Assembly: GCF_018383585.1 (NCBI RefSeq)
Contig: NZ_JAHAMK010000006.1
Coordinates: 91,390 to 155,389, forward strand
Direction of reading: 5' to 3'
DNA: 64,000 nucleotides
From: Microvirga sp. 3-52
Lineage (GTDB): Bacteria > Pseudomonadota > Alphaproteobacteria > Rhizobiales > Beijerinckiaceae
The number at the start of each line of letters is the position of its first letter. The stretch's first letter is position 1. A program made the translations under genes and the position numbers. Under the pieces are notes generated by a model, which had not been told where the DNA came from, ran no database searches, and saw only the letters and a program-made list of their open reading frames with translations. This document shows, piece after piece, positions 17,621 to 26,486 of this stretch.

Positions 17621-18514
17621 ATGTCCCGCTCACTCACGTTCCGGAAGAGCCTTCTGACCCTCAGCGTCGCCCTGCCGTTCATGGCCGGGGCTGCCCTCGC
17701 CCAGACCCCTCCCGCGCCAGCGACATCCCCTGCGGTCGTTCCCGCCGTCGATCCGGCCAAGGTGATCGCCCGTGTCAACGGCGTCGACATCACGGAAGGG
17801 GATCTTGCCTTGGCCGCCGAGGACCCGGCCCTGCAGATGCCGAACGTTCCGGAAGCCCAGAAGCGCGATCTGCTGACCGGCTACATGATCGATCTGAAGC
17901 TCGGCGCCAAGGCGGCCGAGGCGGCCAAGGTCGGCAGCGGCGCCGAATTCGCCCGCAAGCTCGCCTACAACCGGGACAAGACCCTGCTCGACGAGTACCT
18001 CGACCAGGAGGCCAAGAAGGCCGTGACTCCGGAGGCCGCCCGCAAGCTCTATGATGAGACCGTCAAGAGCGTGCCCGCCGAACAGGAGGTCCGCGCCCGC
18101 CACATCCTGGTCGAGAACGAGGATGAGGCCAAGACGATCGCCACCCGCGTCAAGGGCGGCGAGGACTTCGCCAAGGTGGCCGGCGAGGCCTCGAAGGATC
18201 CCGGCTCCAAGACCGACGGCGGCGACCTGGGCTTCTTCACCAAAGACCGCATGGTCGAGCCCTTTGCCGAGGCCGCTTTCAAGCTCGAACCTGGCCAGAT
18301 TTCCGATCCGGTGAAGAGTCAGTTCGGCTGGCACGTGATCAAGGTCGAGGAGAAGCGCGCCAAACCTGCTCCGACCTTTGACGAGACCAAGGACCAGGTC
18401 GAGACCTACCTTGCCCGCAAGGCGCAGCAGGATCTGATCATGGGTCTGCGCAAGAACGCCAAGATCGAGCGCTTGGACGACAAGGGCGACCTCGTCGAGC
18501 AGAAGCAGCAGTAA
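17621..18514 (+). CDS. Periplasmic parvulin-type peptidyl-prolyl isomerase (SurA/PpiC-like)
   Basis: A protein of 297 residues. A signal peptide (FRKSLLTLSVALPFMAGAALA, cleavage before QTPP) is followed by a Pro/Ala linker, an N-terminal helical chaperone segment (ARVNGVDITEGDLALAA onward) and one parvulin domain with VRARHILVENEDEAK, GGDLGFFTKDRMVEPFAEAAF and SQFGWHVIKVEEKR. The C-terminal helix completes the SurA-like clamp. It isomerises Xaa-Pro bonds and assists folding of exported or outer-membrane proteins. The start ATG 17621 follows AGAGGAAACC. It is divergent from secA with a 249-base gap, and a strong terminator follows the stop. Confidence 0.92.
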   Translation: MSRSLTFRKSLLTLSVALPFMAGAALAQTPPAPATSPAVVPAVDPAKVIARVNGVDITEGDLALAAEDPALQMPNVPEAQKRDLLTGYMIDLKLGAKAAEAAKVGSGAEFARKLAYNRDKTLLDEYLDQEAKKAVTPEAARKLYDETVKSVPAEQEVRARHILVENEDEAKTIATRVKGGEDFAKVAGEASKDPGSKTDGGDLGFFTKDRMVEPFAEAAFKLEPGQISDPVKSQFGWHVIKVEEKRAKPAPTFDETKDQVETYLARKAQQDLIMGLRKNAKIERLDDKGDLVEQKQQ

Positions 18515-18538
18515 GGTCTTGGAGTTATGACATGGACG

Positions 18539-18563
18539 GGGCGGCCCTTGAGGCCGCCCTTTT
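18539..18563 (+). terminator. Rho-independent terminator
   Basis: GGGCGGCC (18539-18546) pairs with GGCCGCCC (18552-18559) around CTTGA, then TTTT. It ends the parvulin transcript. Confidence 0.92.
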
Positions 18564-18663
18564 CGTTTCCAGTGTCATTCCCCCTTGCGGGAAGGGATTG
18601 AGGGCAGGGGTCGTAAAGTCAAAGCGCTGCGCTGAAACAAGTCTGGCGAAACAATACCGACCA

Positions 18664-18754
18664 CGTCATCACCGGCCCTGTGCCGGTGATCCCGATGGAT
18701 TGAAGCGCTGAGCCCCACCATATCGGGATCGCCGGGACAGGCCCGGCCATGACG
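18664..18754. repeat. REP-like two-hairpin element, copy 2 (orientation A)
   Basis: Begins CGTCATCACCGGCCCTGTGC and ends in GGCCCGGCCATGACG, with a CCCGAT/ATCGGG pair joining the two hairpins. It is flanked by GC-rich tracts (TCATTCCCCCTTGCGGGAAG from 18574; CCTCCTCGCAAGGGGGAGG near 18787) that pair with each other. Together with the terminator it fills the 300-base gap. Confidence 0.87.
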
Positions 18755-18814
18755 GGAAGGGCTCACCCAGCCGGACCACCCCACCCCTCCTCGCAAGGGG
18801 GAGGGAAAAACCCG

Positions 18815-19123
18815 TCACTTGTTCTTCCGCCCCATCCGGTTCGGATCGACGCCGCCCTGGCGATTGGTCTGGTTTTCCACATCGCCTTGGAAAGTGGAGC
18901 CGCCATCGAGGTCGCGCGGGTCTTCGCCGGCCATGGTGGTGCCCTTCGAACGTCCGATGCCGGGATCGACCTCGAGGTCGCTGCGAGGACGTTCTTGCGG
19001 TTGCGTCTTAGGATGCTTGCCGGTCACAGGATGTCTCCATTGTTCTCGGATCGGGTCAACGACGGTATAGAACGGTCGTTCCGATGTTTTCGGCTCCTTC
19101 GCGGTGAAGCTTTGACTTGACAA
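18815..19123 (-). CDS. Small hydrophilic protein, function unknown
   Basis: A protein of up to 102 residues, very polar and without hydrophobic segments. The C-terminal 60 residues ([20 protein letters not shown], then [19 protein letters not shown]) have the Gly/Asp/Asn-rich look of small conserved Hyphomicrobiales proteins. The predicted start is TTG 19123, with AAGG upstream; a shorter form starting further in cannot be excluded. It is divergent from argJ, whose chosen start is about 70 bases away. Probably disordered in solution; the role is unknown. It resembles in composition the small proteins near clpB at 42.8-43.4 kb. Confidence 0.6.
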   Translation of the reverse strand: MSSQSFTAKEPKTSERPFYTVVDPIREQWRHPVTGKHPKTQPQERPRSDLEVDPGIGRSKGTTMAGEDPRDLDGGSTFQGDVENQTNRQGGVDPNRMGRKNK

Positions 19124-19191
19124 AAAGCCTTAAAAAACCGCAGGTCGCGGCTCGCAACGTCGTATCCCAGCAGCTCTTTTCGAGTTCGTCC

Positions 19192-20433
19192 ATGTCCAAG
19201 ACCGTGTCTCCGCTCGCGCCCAAGTCTTTTCCGACGCTTCCCGCTATCGAGGGCGTCCGGATCGCAACGGCGGAGGCGGGCATCCGATACAAGAATCGAA
19301 CCGACGTTCTCTACGTGACCCTTCCCAAGGACACGACCGTGGCGGGCGTGTTCACCCGTTCCAAATGTCCCTCGGCCCCGGTCGACTGGTGCCGCAAGAA
19401 CCTCGCCAAGGGCGCGGCCCGGGCTCTGGTGGTCAATTCCGGCAATGCCAACGCCTTCACGGGTAAAAGGGGCGCGGAAGCCGTCAAGCTCACGGCCGAC
19501 ATTGCCGCCGAGGCGGCAGGCTGCCGGGCATCGCAGGTCTTCATCGCCTCCACCGGCGTGATCGGCGAGCCTCTCGATGCGACGAAGTTCGAGAACGTGC
19601 TCGCAGCCTGCGAGAAGAAGGCGAAGCCCACCGCCTGGCTCGATGCCGCCAAGGCGATCATGACCACCGACACCTTTCCGAAGGTGGCGACCCGCACCGT
19701 CAACCTCGGCGGCGTCGAGGTGACGATCAACGGCATCGCCAAGGGCGCGGGCATGATCGCCCCCGACATGGCGACCATGCTCTCCTTCATCTTCACCGAT
19801 GCGCCCATCGCCGCGCCGGTGCTTCAGACCCTCCTGAAGAAGGGCGCCGACAAGAGCTTCAACTGCGTGACAGTGGACAGCGACACCTCCACGTCCGACA
19901 CGCTGCTCTTCTTCGCGACCGGCGCGGCCGCCGCCAAGGGCGCGCCAGCGATCTCCCTGCCGAGCGACCGGCGCCTGAAGGAGTTCCGCGGCGCCTTGGA
20001 AGCGCTGTTGTGCGATCTTGCCCAGCAGGTCGCCCGCGACGGTGAGGGCGCACGCAAGTTCGTGACCGTGAAGGTGACCGGCGCTACCGGCGCGACCTCG
20101 GCCAAACGGATCGCCATGGCGATTGCCAATTCGCCGCTGGTGAAGACGGCGGTGGCCGGCGAGGATGCCAATTGGGGCCGCGTGGTCATGGCCGTCGGCA
20201 AGGCCGGCGAGCCGGCCGAGCGCGACAAGCTCGCAATCTGGTTCGGCGACATTCGCGTCGCCGTCAAAGGCGCCCGCGATCCGGAATACGATGAGGCCAA
20301 GACCTCCGCCTACATGAAGGGCGACGAGATCACGATCCGCGTCGATCTAGGATTGGGACGAGGCGAAGCCACCGCGTGGACCTGCGACCTGACCAAAGCC
20401 TATGTGGAGATCAACGGCGACTACCGGAGCTGA
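19192..20433 (+). CDS. argJ: Bifunctional ornithine acetyltransferase/N-acetylglutamate synthase
   Basis: ArgJ moves the acetyl group from N-acetylornithine to glutamate, closing the cyclic arginine pathway, and may also make N-acetylglutamate from acetyl-CoA. The 413 residues include the N-terminal [32 protein letters not shown], and the self-cleavage site [13 protein letters not shown], where the Thr after Ala becomes the N-terminal nucleophile of the beta chain. The C-terminus has [20 protein letters not shown] 19192 is preferred to an upstream TTG (19117), because homologues begin shortly before the sequence [10 protein letters not shown]. No other arg gene is near. Confidence 0.95.
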   Translation: MSKTVSPLAPKSFPTLPAIEGVRIATAEAGIRYKNRTDVLYVTLPKDTTVAGVFTRSKCPSAPVDWCRKNLAKGAARALVVNSGNANAFTGKRGAEAVKLTADIAAEAAGCRASQVFIASTGVIGEPLDATKFENVLAACEKKAKPTAWLDAAKAIMTTDTFPKVATRTVNLGGVEVTINGIAKGAGMIAPDMATMLSFIFTDAPIAAPVLQTLLKKGADKSFNCVTVDSDTSTSDTLLFFATGAAAAKGAPAISLPSDRRLKEFRGALEALLCDLAQQVARDGEGARKFVTVKVTGATGATSAKRIAMAIANSPLVKTAVAGEDANWGRVVMAVGKAGEPAERDKLAIWFGDIRVAVKGARDPEYDEAKTSAYMKGDEITIRVDLGLGRGEATAWTCDLTKAYVEINGDYRS

Positions 20434-20444
20434 TCGAGCTACGG

Positions 20445-20822
20445 TCAGGGAACGACGGTGATCTTGCGCTTGATCTTTATCCGCATCGGGCCGCCATACT
20501 GGTTCATGCCGACGAACGTGTACGCAAACTCATCCGGTCCCTGATAGCCGGGCTTGGCCATATAATAGGGCTTGAGGCCATCGACTCCTGCCCTGCCGAT
20601 CTTGGGCTTCTGTGAGATGACCGTTTCGTTGAGCGCACCGGGAATCCCGTTGATGCTGAAAGCACAACCTTTGCCGGCCTTAACCGTCAGCTCGCCTTCA
20701 ACCTCGACGATCTCGCCGTTGAAGTAAACCGGAGGACCTGAGCAGTCCTGCGCTGAAGCCAATCCTGTCCAAAGACTACAAGCGAGTGCGGCAGAAGTCG
20801 CGACAGGTATTCTTCGGATCAT
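20445..20822 (-). CDS. Small exported protein, function unknown
   Basis: A protein of 125 residues with a signal peptide (VATSAALACSLWTGLASAQ) and a compact beta-rich mature part containing two cysteines (QDCSG and GKGCAF), possibly one disulphide. The end, GPDEFAYTFVGMNQYGGPMR followed by IKIKRKITVV, looks like the last strands of an Ig-like or cadherin-like fold. I do not recognise a named family. A good -35-like TTGACA lies about 75 bases upstream on the minus strand (20895-20900), within an ACAATTGT palindrome, but no clear -10 follows. It is convergent with argJ, 11 bases apart. Confidence 0.72.
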   Translation of the reverse strand: MIRRIPVATSAALACSLWTGLASAQDCSGPPVYFNGEIVEVEGELTVKAGKGCAFSINGIPGALNETVISQKPKIGRAGVDGLKPYYMAKPGYQGPDEFAYTFVGMNQYGGPMRIKIKRKITVVP

Positions 20823-20980
20823 GAAAGCCCCTGATGATGTTGTAAGAGCAGGCTGCCCTTACGCCCCCAGGTTGCGTTTCAATGTTACAATTGTCAAGCT
20901 GCGCGAAATTGGTTCGCATTGGGGGTGAAGCAGGATATGAGAGCGGCCTCGCTCCATCCTAACAAGCGGCTCGATTACCC

Positions 20981-21391
20981 GTGTCTGCCATAAAGCTCAC
21001 TCTCGTCGTAGCCGTCGCACTGATCGACACGGACAACCGCATACTTCTGGCCCAGCGGCCGGAGGGCAAGCAGCTCGCCGGCCTGTGGGAGTTTCCCGGC
21101 GGCAAGGTGGAGCCGGGCGAGCGGCCGGAGGAGACCCTGATCCGCGAGCTCCATGAGGAACTCGGCATCACCGTGAAGGAGCCGTGCCTCGCACCGCTGA
21201 CCTTCGCGAGCCACCCTTACGAGACCTTCCACCTGCTCATGCCGCTCTATGTCTGCCGCCGCTGGGACGGCTTCGTGCAGCCGCTCGAGGGGCAGGCCCT
21301 GAAATGGGTCAAGGCGCAGGAACTGCGTTCCTATCCCATGCCGCCCGCTGACGAACCCCTGATCCCGTTCCTCGTCGATCTCCTGGTTTGA
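20981..21391 (+). CDS. mutT: MutT-type Nudix hydrolase (8-oxo-dGTP diphosphatase-like)
   Basis: A protein of 136 residues built around one Nudix box, with GGKVEPGERPEET followed by LIRELHEELGI, containing every element of Gx5Ex7REUxEExGU. LLAQRPEGKQLAGLWEFPGG just before it is the MutT/CTP-pyrophosphohydrolase signature. It probably removes oxidised nucleotides from the pool. Translation starts at GTG 20981. The stop overlaps the ribosome site of the following DMT transporter (GAGG at 21389-21393), so the two are co-transcribed and perhaps translationally coupled. In many alphaproteobacteria mutT sits near argJ and secA, as here. Confidence 0.92.
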   Translation: MSAIKLTLVVAVALIDTDNRILLAQRPEGKQLAGLWEFPGGKVEPGERPEETLIRELHEELGITVKEPCLAPLTFASHPYETFHLLMPLYVCRRWDGFVQPLEGQALKWVKAQELRSYPMPPADEPLIPFLVDLLV

Positions 21392-21399
21392 GGTCGCTC

Positions 21400-22326
21400 A
21401 TGTCTGCCGCACCTGGAGAAGCCGTCGCGCTTCCCGCAGCTCCGACCCCGGGCTTCATGGCGGCGAACCTCCTCGCCTGCTCGATGCTGTGGTCCACCTC
21501 CTTCCTGTTCATCAAGCTGAGCGGAGACGTGAACCCCTTCGTACTGGCCGCCATGCGCGGCCTTGTAGGCGCGTCCGCTCTCATCTTGTGGTTCGCCACG
21601 CAGGCCAAGAGCATCCGCCCTGACAATGGCCAGTGGCACCATTGGGTGGTTCTCGGCGCCCTCAATGGCTGGATCCCGAACGTCCTCGTGGCTCATGCAC
21701 TGACCCAGATCGGAACCGCTCCGGCGGCCATGATCCAGGCCTCGGGGCCGCTCATTGTCGCGGTTCTGTCGCATCTGCTCTTCACCGATGAGCGGCTGAC
21801 CCCGCGGCGCTTCGCAGGCGTCCTCGTCGGCTTCGCGGGCATGGGTATTCTCATCGGGCCTGCGGCCCTGCCGGACAGCGGCGTCGGTGCCTGGGGGGCG
21901 CTGACCATGGTGGCGACCGCCCTCAGCTATGCCACCGCGAACCTGTACGTCCGCTCGATCAGGCATGCGGACCCGGCCCGCCTCGCTCTCGGTCAGCAGA
22001 TCTGCTCCGGCATTCCGGCGACCGCACTGGCACTCGTGGTTGCAGGCCCTTCCGCCTTCGCAGCAGTGCCGGACAGCGCAGCTTCGCTGCTGGCGCTCGG
22101 CATCGTCTCGACCGCCTTGCCGATCCTGCTGTTCATGCGGCTCATCCGCCGCGCCGGTCCGACCAGGGCGTCGATGGTCGGGTATCTCCAGCCGGTCTGG
22201 ACGGCGGTCCTTGCCGTCCTCTTCCTCAACGAGAGCATCGGCCTGCGCGAACTCGCCGGCGGCGCCGTGGTGCTGACGGGTGTGGCGCTGGTCTCTTTGA
22301 GCGGAAGACTCAAAGCAACTCGCTGA
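21400..22326 (+). CDS. DMT/EamA-family transporter
   Basis: A membrane protein of 308 residues with ten predicted helices in two EamA halves. The first half has LACSMLWSTSFLFIKLSGDV and the second LSYATANLYVRSIRHADPAR, ending in RELAGGAVVLTGVALVSLSG, the standard last helix of this superfamily. ATG 21400 lies 8 bases after the mutT stop. An in-frame TTG at 21388 overlaps that stop and is less likely. The substrate is unknown; family members export amino acids, nucleosides or drugs. Its last 17 bases overlap the convergent thioesterase gene. Confidence 0.85.
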   Translation: MSAAPGEAVALPAAPTPGFMAANLLACSMLWSTSFLFIKLSGDVNPFVLAAMRGLVGASALILWFATQAKSIRPDNGQWHHWVVLGALNGWIPNVLVAHALTQIGTAPAAMIQASGPLIVAVLSHLLFTDERLTPRRFAGVLVGFAGMGILIGPAALPDSGVGAWGALTMVATALSYATANLYVRSIRHADPARLALGQQICSGIPATALALVVAGPSAFAAVPDSAASLLALGIVSTALPILLFMRLIRRAGPTRASMVGYLQPVWTAVLAVLFLNESIGLRELAGGAVVLTGVALVSLSGRLKATR

Positions 22327-22744
22327 GCATGGCCCGCGTCTTAGGCGGGATCTCCACCGGCCGCTGGGTGCCCCGGTCCACATAGACATGAACGAAATGG
22401 CCCTGGGCCGAGGCCTGCTCGGCACCGCTTTTGAAGATCCCGATCCGGTAACGCACCGAGGAGCGCCCGAGATGGGCGATGGCGATCCCGGCTTCCAGCG
22501 CATCCGGAAAGGCGACGCTCTCGAAATAGGTGCAGGCCGATTCCACCACGAGGCCGATGACGGGGCTCTCGGCGATGGCGAGCAGGCCTTTTTCGATGAG
22601 CCATCCGTTCACGACGCTGTCGAAATACGAGTAATAATGGACGTTGTTCACATGCCCATAGGCATCGTTGTCCATCCAGCGGGTCGCGATGGGACGAAAG
22701 AGCCTGAAGGCGGAGCGGTCGGGACGCATGGGGCGATCTGACAT
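22310..22744 (-). CDS. Acyl-CoA thioesterase (4HBT hotdog fold)
   Basis: A hotdog-fold thioesterase of about 144 residues with the 4HBT signature RWMDNDAYGHVNNVHYYSYF, in which the Asp (in MDND) and Tyr-Gly-His-Val-Asn-Asn form the active site. It hydrolyses acyl-CoA esters; chain length is not predictable. ATG 22744 is chosen. A GTG at 22756 would overlap the upstream alcohol dehydrogenase stop as GTGA, so translational coupling is possible either way. The gene shares a transcript with the iron alcohol dehydrogenase and overlaps the convergent transporter gene by 17 bases. Confidence 0.88.
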   Translation of the reverse strand: MSDRPMRPDRSAFRLFRPIATRWMDNDAYGHVNNVHYYSYFDSVVNGWLIEKGLLAIAESPVIGLVVESACTYFESVAFPDALEAGIAIAHLGRSSVRYRIGIFKSGAEQASAQGHFVHVYVDRGTQRPVEIPPKTRAMLSELL

Positions 22745-22752
22745 GAGAGTTG

Positions 22753-23901
22753 TCACCAGGCCGCTTCGTAGATGGCGCGTGCATCCTCCAGGGTGAGCGG
22801 GCGCGGGTTGTTCACGAGAAGACGCGTCTGCTTCATGGCGTCTTCGGCCATCATCGGCATGGCATCCTGCGGAATGCCCACGTCACGCAGGCGCGGCTGA
22901 AGGCCGACCTTGGTGCACAGGATGGCGAGCGCCTCGACGAAGGCCGATCCCGTTGCGCGGCCTTCGAGCTCGGGAAAGGCATGAGGTGCAAGCTCCGCAT
23001 AGGCCGCCTCGCAGGCGCTGGCGTTGAAGCGCAGCACGTGCGGCAGCACGAGCGCATTGGAGAGCCCGTGCGGAATGCCGAAATGGCCGCCGATGGGATA
23101 GGCCAGGGCGTGAACGGCGGCGACCGGCGAATTGGCGAAGGCCTGGCCCGCGAGCATGGAGCCGAGCAGCATGGCCGAGCGGGCCTCGATGTCGTGGCCG
23201 TGATGCACGGCGCGCTCGATGTTGCGGCCGAGCAGCCGCAGGGCTTCCTTCGCCAGCGCCTGCGAGACCGGATTGTTGTTGGGGCTCGTCGAGGTATAGG
23301 CCTCGATGGCATGAACCATCGCATCGATGCCGGTCGCAGCCGTCACATGCGGCGGCAGATTCACGGTGAGGTCCGGATCGAGCAACGCGATGTCGGGAAT
23401 AATGATGGCCGAGACGACGCCCTTCTTCTCATGGGAGCCGGTGGTGACGATGGAGATCGGCGTGACCTCAGATCCGGTGCCGGCGGTTGTGGGAATGGCC
23501 AGCAGAGGCAGCCGCGGCCCCTTGGCGATGCCGACGCCGTAGATCTCGGGAAGTCTCTCATTGCTCGCAGCGAGAAGCGCCACGAGCTTCGCCACATCGA
23601 TGGACGAGCCGCCGCCGAAGCCGATGACGGCCCGCGCCTCGAAGTCCCTCGCCTTCGCGACGCCCGCCAGAACCACGTCCTCGGGCGGATCGGCCACGAC
23701 CGCATCGAACACGTCGACCGCGATGCCCGCCTCCTCCAGCACATGGAGAGCAGGCGCAATCAGCCCGGCCTTCACAAGTCCCGCATCGGTGACCAGGAGC
23801 ACGCGAGGGCCGAGGCGCTGGGCCGCGATCTCACCCAGGCGCGCCATGCTGCCGGAACCGAAGATGAGCGAGGGGGCCGTGTTGAACGTGAAGGGCGACA
23901 T
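22753..23901 (-). CDS. Iron-containing (group III) alcohol dehydrogenase
   Basis: A protein of 382 residues, normal for the family. The nucleotide loop is GFGGGSSID (94-102), followed by PTTAGTGSEVTP. The Fe/Zn ligands are Asp193 and His197 (TGIDAMVHAIE), His264 (VHALAYPIGGHFGIPHG) and His278. Members reduce aldehydes or oxidise alcohols with NAD(P). Substrates range from ethanol and lactaldehyde to maleylacetate, so no gene symbol is given; a maleylacetate reductase-like role is less likely because of the length. Together with the downstream thioesterase it may handle products of acyl or aromatic breakdown, which is inference from position only. Confidence 0.9.
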   Translation of the reverse strand: MSPFTFNTAPSLIFGSGSMARLGEIAAQRLGPRVLLVTDAGLVKAGLIAPALHVLEEAGIAVDVFDAVVADPPEDVVLAGVAKARDFEARAVIGFGGGSSIDVAKLVALLAASNERLPEIYGVGIAKGPRLPLLAIPTTAGTGSEVTPISIVTTGSHEKKGVVSAIIIPDIALLDPDLTVNLPPHVTAATGIDAMVHAIEAYTSTSPNNNPVSQALAKEALRLLGRNIERAVHHGHDIEARSAMLLGSMLAGQAFANSPVAAVHALAYPIGGHFGIPHGLSNALVLPHVLRFNASACEAAYAELAPHAFPELEGRATGSAFVEALAILCTKVGLQPRLRDVGIPQDAMPMMAEDAMKQTRLLVNNPRPLTLEDARAIYEAAW

Positions 23902-23998
23902 GGGCTGTCCCAGGATGGGGGGGTTCCTCTGCGCCGGAGATTGCCTCGGGCTTGGCGGGCGAGCAACCCGCCTCCGCTTCAGCCATTAGGACAAGAGG

Positions 23999-24364
23999 CT
24001 AGTCCTCGAATTCCTCGATCGCATCCATCTTCTCCGGATAGAAGGCCAGATGCTGCTTGATGGCGGCAACGGAGGGAGCAGGCTGCTCGTAGCTCCAGGC
24101 CGCATTCTCCCGCACGAGCCCGCCGCCGTTGACGGTGAAATACGACGCGTCGCCTTTATAGGGGCAATGGGTGCTGTGATCGGTGGAATCCAGCAGATCC
24201 ATGTGCACGTCCTCACGGGGGATGTAGTACACGGGCGGGAGGGTCGCCTCCTGCAGGGTCAGGGACTGAGTCGTCTCGGCGACAATGAAGCCACCGAGCA
24301 TGACCCGGATGCGATGCGGGTTCTTCGTGATGGTGATCGGATGATCCGGGCCGGGCTCTTTCAT
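23999..24364 (-). CDS. DUF427 domain protein
   Basis: A protein of 121 residues containing one DUF427 domain: IRVMLGGFIVAETTQSL, PPVYYIPREDV, then the conserved THCPYKGDASYFTVN and WSYEQPAPSVAAIKQHLAFY. This small beta-barrel family is common in soil bacteria. No enzymatic activity is established that I know of, although the invariant Cys and Tyr suggest a binding or catalytic pocket. ATG 24364 (MKEPGPDHP) is chosen; the open frame extends 27 codons upstream over the tail of the methyltransferase gene. About 97 bases separate its end from the alcohol dehydrogenase start. Confidence 0.87.
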   Translation of the reverse strand: MKEPGPDHPITITKNPHRIRVMLGGFIVAETTQSLTLQEATLPPVYYIPREDVHMDLLDSTDHSTHCPYKGDASYFTVNGGGLVRENAAWSYEQPAPSVAAIKQHLAFYPEKMDAIEEFED

Positions 24365-24441
24365 GGGTCTACAGCTTTCCAGAGAGATCTCTGGAGAATG
24401 AAGATAGGGCGATCCGGGTGCAGCCCAAGGCAGGATGAGAA

Positions 24442-25326
24442 TCACTTCTTGTCGAGCCGGGGCGCAGGCGCCCCTTCCTTGACACCCAGTGCATCGGCCA
24501 GGCGTGTCTTGGCGGAGCCGGGACGCAGGGGCTTCTGCTGGCTCTCGTGCGGCGACCAGCCGGACAGCCAGACGATCTCGAAGGTCGCCGGAATGCGGCC
24601 ATCCGCATCGCCGAACCGCTCCGCATAAATCTCCGCCGTCCGCATCAGAATCGCGCGCCGCAGCGGGGTTTTGCGCCGGTCATGCAGGGCGTTGGTCAGT
24701 CCCATCCGGCGCAGGTCCTGCATGAGCGCGAAGGCATTGGCATAGCGGACTCTGACGACGTCCGAATCGGTGACCGGCAGGGCAAAACCCGCGCGCTGCA
24801 GGAGGCCGCCGATGTCGCGAAGGTCGGCAAAAGGCGCCACGCGGGGGCTCACGCCGCCCTCGATCTCGGCTTCCGCCTGCGTCAGGGACTGGCGCAGCTC
24901 GGTCAGGGTCGAGCTGCCCAGAAGTGCCCCGATGAACAGGCCGTCGGGCTTGAGCGCGTGCCGAATCTGGATGAGCGACCCCGGCAGATCGTTGACACTG
25001 TGCAGGGCCAAAAGCGACACCGCGAGATCGAAGCGCCCGCCGGAAAACGGCAAGAGTTCCTCGTCTCCGACAATGCTCCCTGCCTCCGGCACCGGCGACA
25101 GGCGGATGACCGTCTCGACGCGTGCGCTCCGGTGCAGCACCTCGGCGGCAATCGACGTGGGAGTGCCCACATCGAGCGCAAGCGAAAAGGTCCGCAGGAC
25201 CGTAGAGAGCCGCTCCTCCAGATCCTCGACGGCGCGGACCAGGAGAAAATCGGCATAGCCTTGGCTCAGCGCACGGGCCAGCCGGCGGCGGACGAGGGGG
25301 CGGTCGAAGACGAGAGGCGTGTTCAT
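24442..25326 (-). CDS. SAM-dependent methyltransferase domain protein (BioC/NDUFAF5-like)
   Basis: A protein of 294 residues. A methyltransferase core (SLALDVGTPTSIAAEVL as a degenerate motif I, FDLAVSLLALHSVNDLPGSL, LKPDGLFIGALLGSSTL) is followed by a C-terminal part with VSPRVAPFADLRDIGGLLQR and MGLTNALHDRRKTPLRRAIL. This plan matches the mitochondrial complex I assembly factor NDUFAF5 and its alphaproteobacterial homologues, next to comF as here. NDUFAF5 hydroxylates an arginine of a complex I subunit; that the bacterial protein does the same is inference. ATG 25326 starts MNTPLVFDRPLVRRRLARAL. It is divergent from comF across a repeat-filled 326-base gap. Confidence 0.85.
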   Translation of the reverse strand: MNTPLVFDRPLVRRRLARALSQGYADFLLVRAVEDLEERLSTVLRTFSLALDVGTPTSIAAEVLHRSARVETVIRLSPVPEAGSIVGDEELLPFSGGRFDLAVSLLALHSVNDLPGSLIQIRHALKPDGLFIGALLGSSTLTELRQSLTQAEAEIEGGVSPRVAPFADLRDIGGLLQRAGFALPVTDSDVVRVRYANAFALMQDLRRMGLTNALHDRRKTPLRRAILMRTAEIYAERFGDADGRIPATFEIVWLSGWSPHESQQKPLRPGSAKTRLADALGVKEGAPAPRLDKK

Positions 25327-25474
25327 GAGGCGCTGGATATGGCGTGAGCCAGGCCGAGAACCAAGAGTTTTTTGACCGGGACGCTTCTTCCCCACCCCCG
25401 CTCGTGAGGGGTTAAGGGCGGGAGACGCAAGGTCGGAGCACCGTGCTTCATCGATGACCCAAGCCACCCTTCCA

Positions 25475-25564
25475 CGTCGCCACCGACCTTGTGCCGGTGA
25501 TCTCGACCCGAAAGGCTTGACGCTTCATAGAATCGGGATGGTCGGGATAAGCCCGGCCATGACG
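25475..25564. repeat. REP-like two-hairpin element, copy 3 (orientation A)
   Basis: It lies in the 326-base gap between the methyltransferase and comF. The spacer (CTCGACCCGAAAGGCTTGAC) is almost identical to copy 1 at 1033-1119. A GC-rich tract (CCCACCCCCGCTCGTGAGGG) lies just before it near 25391. Confidence 0.85.
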
Positions 25565-25652
25565 GGAAGGTTTCACCCAATCGCATCCCTCTTCCAGCAA
25601 TGGGAAGAATAAGCGCTTCGTCCTTCGAGCCTCCTTCGGCTAAGCTTCGCCC

Positions 25653-26435
25653 ATGAGCGAGCCCGTCGAAGTTGAGTCAGCCTCCTTGAGCCCTCGCTTC
25701 CGCTCGGGCACACGGGAGGCATGGCGCTTGGCCCTCGGCCTGCTCTATCCGCCGACCTGCATCGCGTGCCAGGCCGCCACTGGGGAGCCCCATGCCCTGT
25801 GCGCCGCCTGCTGGTCGAGCATCCGTCTGATCGAGCGGCCCTTCTGCGAGCGGTTGGGATTACCCTTTGCCGTTGATCTCGGCCAGCCGCTCCTCTCGCC
25901 CGCCGCCATCGCAGATCCGCCGGTCTTCGGGCGTGCCCGGGCCGTGGCGGAATATGACGGGACCGCGAGCCTGCTCGTGCATCGCCTCAAATATAACGAT
26001 CGTCTGGAGCTCGCCCGTGCCATGGGCAGCATGATGGCCCGAGCCGGCGCGGAGCTGCTGGCCGATGCCGACGTGATCGTGCCGGTGCCCCTGCATCGCT
26101 GGCGGTTGTGGTGGCGGCGTTTCAATCAGGCGATGGCCCTCGCCAAGGTGGTCTCGTGCGAAAGCTGCGTGCCCTGCGATCCCTTCCTGCTCGCCCGTAT
26201 CAAGCGCACTCGCCGTCAGGTCGGGCTCACCAAGGCGCAGCGGCAGGACAACCTCCAGGGTGCCTTCCGCGTCCCCATCGAGGCGAAGGCAAGGCTCGAG
26301 GGCAAGCGGGTGCTTCTCATCGACGACGTGCTGACGACAGGCTCAACGGCCAATGCGGCTTCGCGGGCCCTCCTGCGCGGAGGCGCCGCCTCGGTGGATA
26401 TTCTGGCCTTTGCCAGAGTTGTCCAGGAGTTGTGA
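25653..26435 (+). CDS. comF: ComF family protein (phosphoribosyltransferase fold)
   Basis: A protein of 260 residues. An N-terminal zinc ribbon (TCIACQ, then LCAACW, then FCERLG) precedes a type I phosphoribosyltransferase domain. The PRPP loop is VLLIDDVLTTGSTANAA, and RRFNQAMALAK and RIKRTRRQVGLTKAQRQDNL are family signatures. ComF is needed for natural transformation in some bacteria and is thought to link single-strand DNA uptake to recombination; in alphaproteobacteria its role is unproven. The first 25 residues before the zinc ribbon are variable. It heads the run comF-grxC-nitrilase-DUF1178, all on the same strand. Confidence 0.92.
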   Translation: MSEPVEVESASLSPRFRSGTREAWRLALGLLYPPTCIACQAATGEPHALCAACWSSIRLIERPFCERLGLPFAVDLGQPLLSPAAIADPPVFGRARAVAEYDGTASLLVHRLKYNDRLELARAMGSMMARAGAELLADADVIVPVPLHRWRLWWRRFNQAMALAKVVSCESCVPCDPFLLARIKRTRRQVGLTKAQRQDNLQGAFRVPIEAKARLEGKRVLLIDDVLTTGSTANAASRALLRGGAASVDILAFARVVQEL

Positions 26436-26486
26436 TGGGAGCCTGAGGCTTCCTATATCCTGGCCATCAAAGGAGAACTCTCTGTC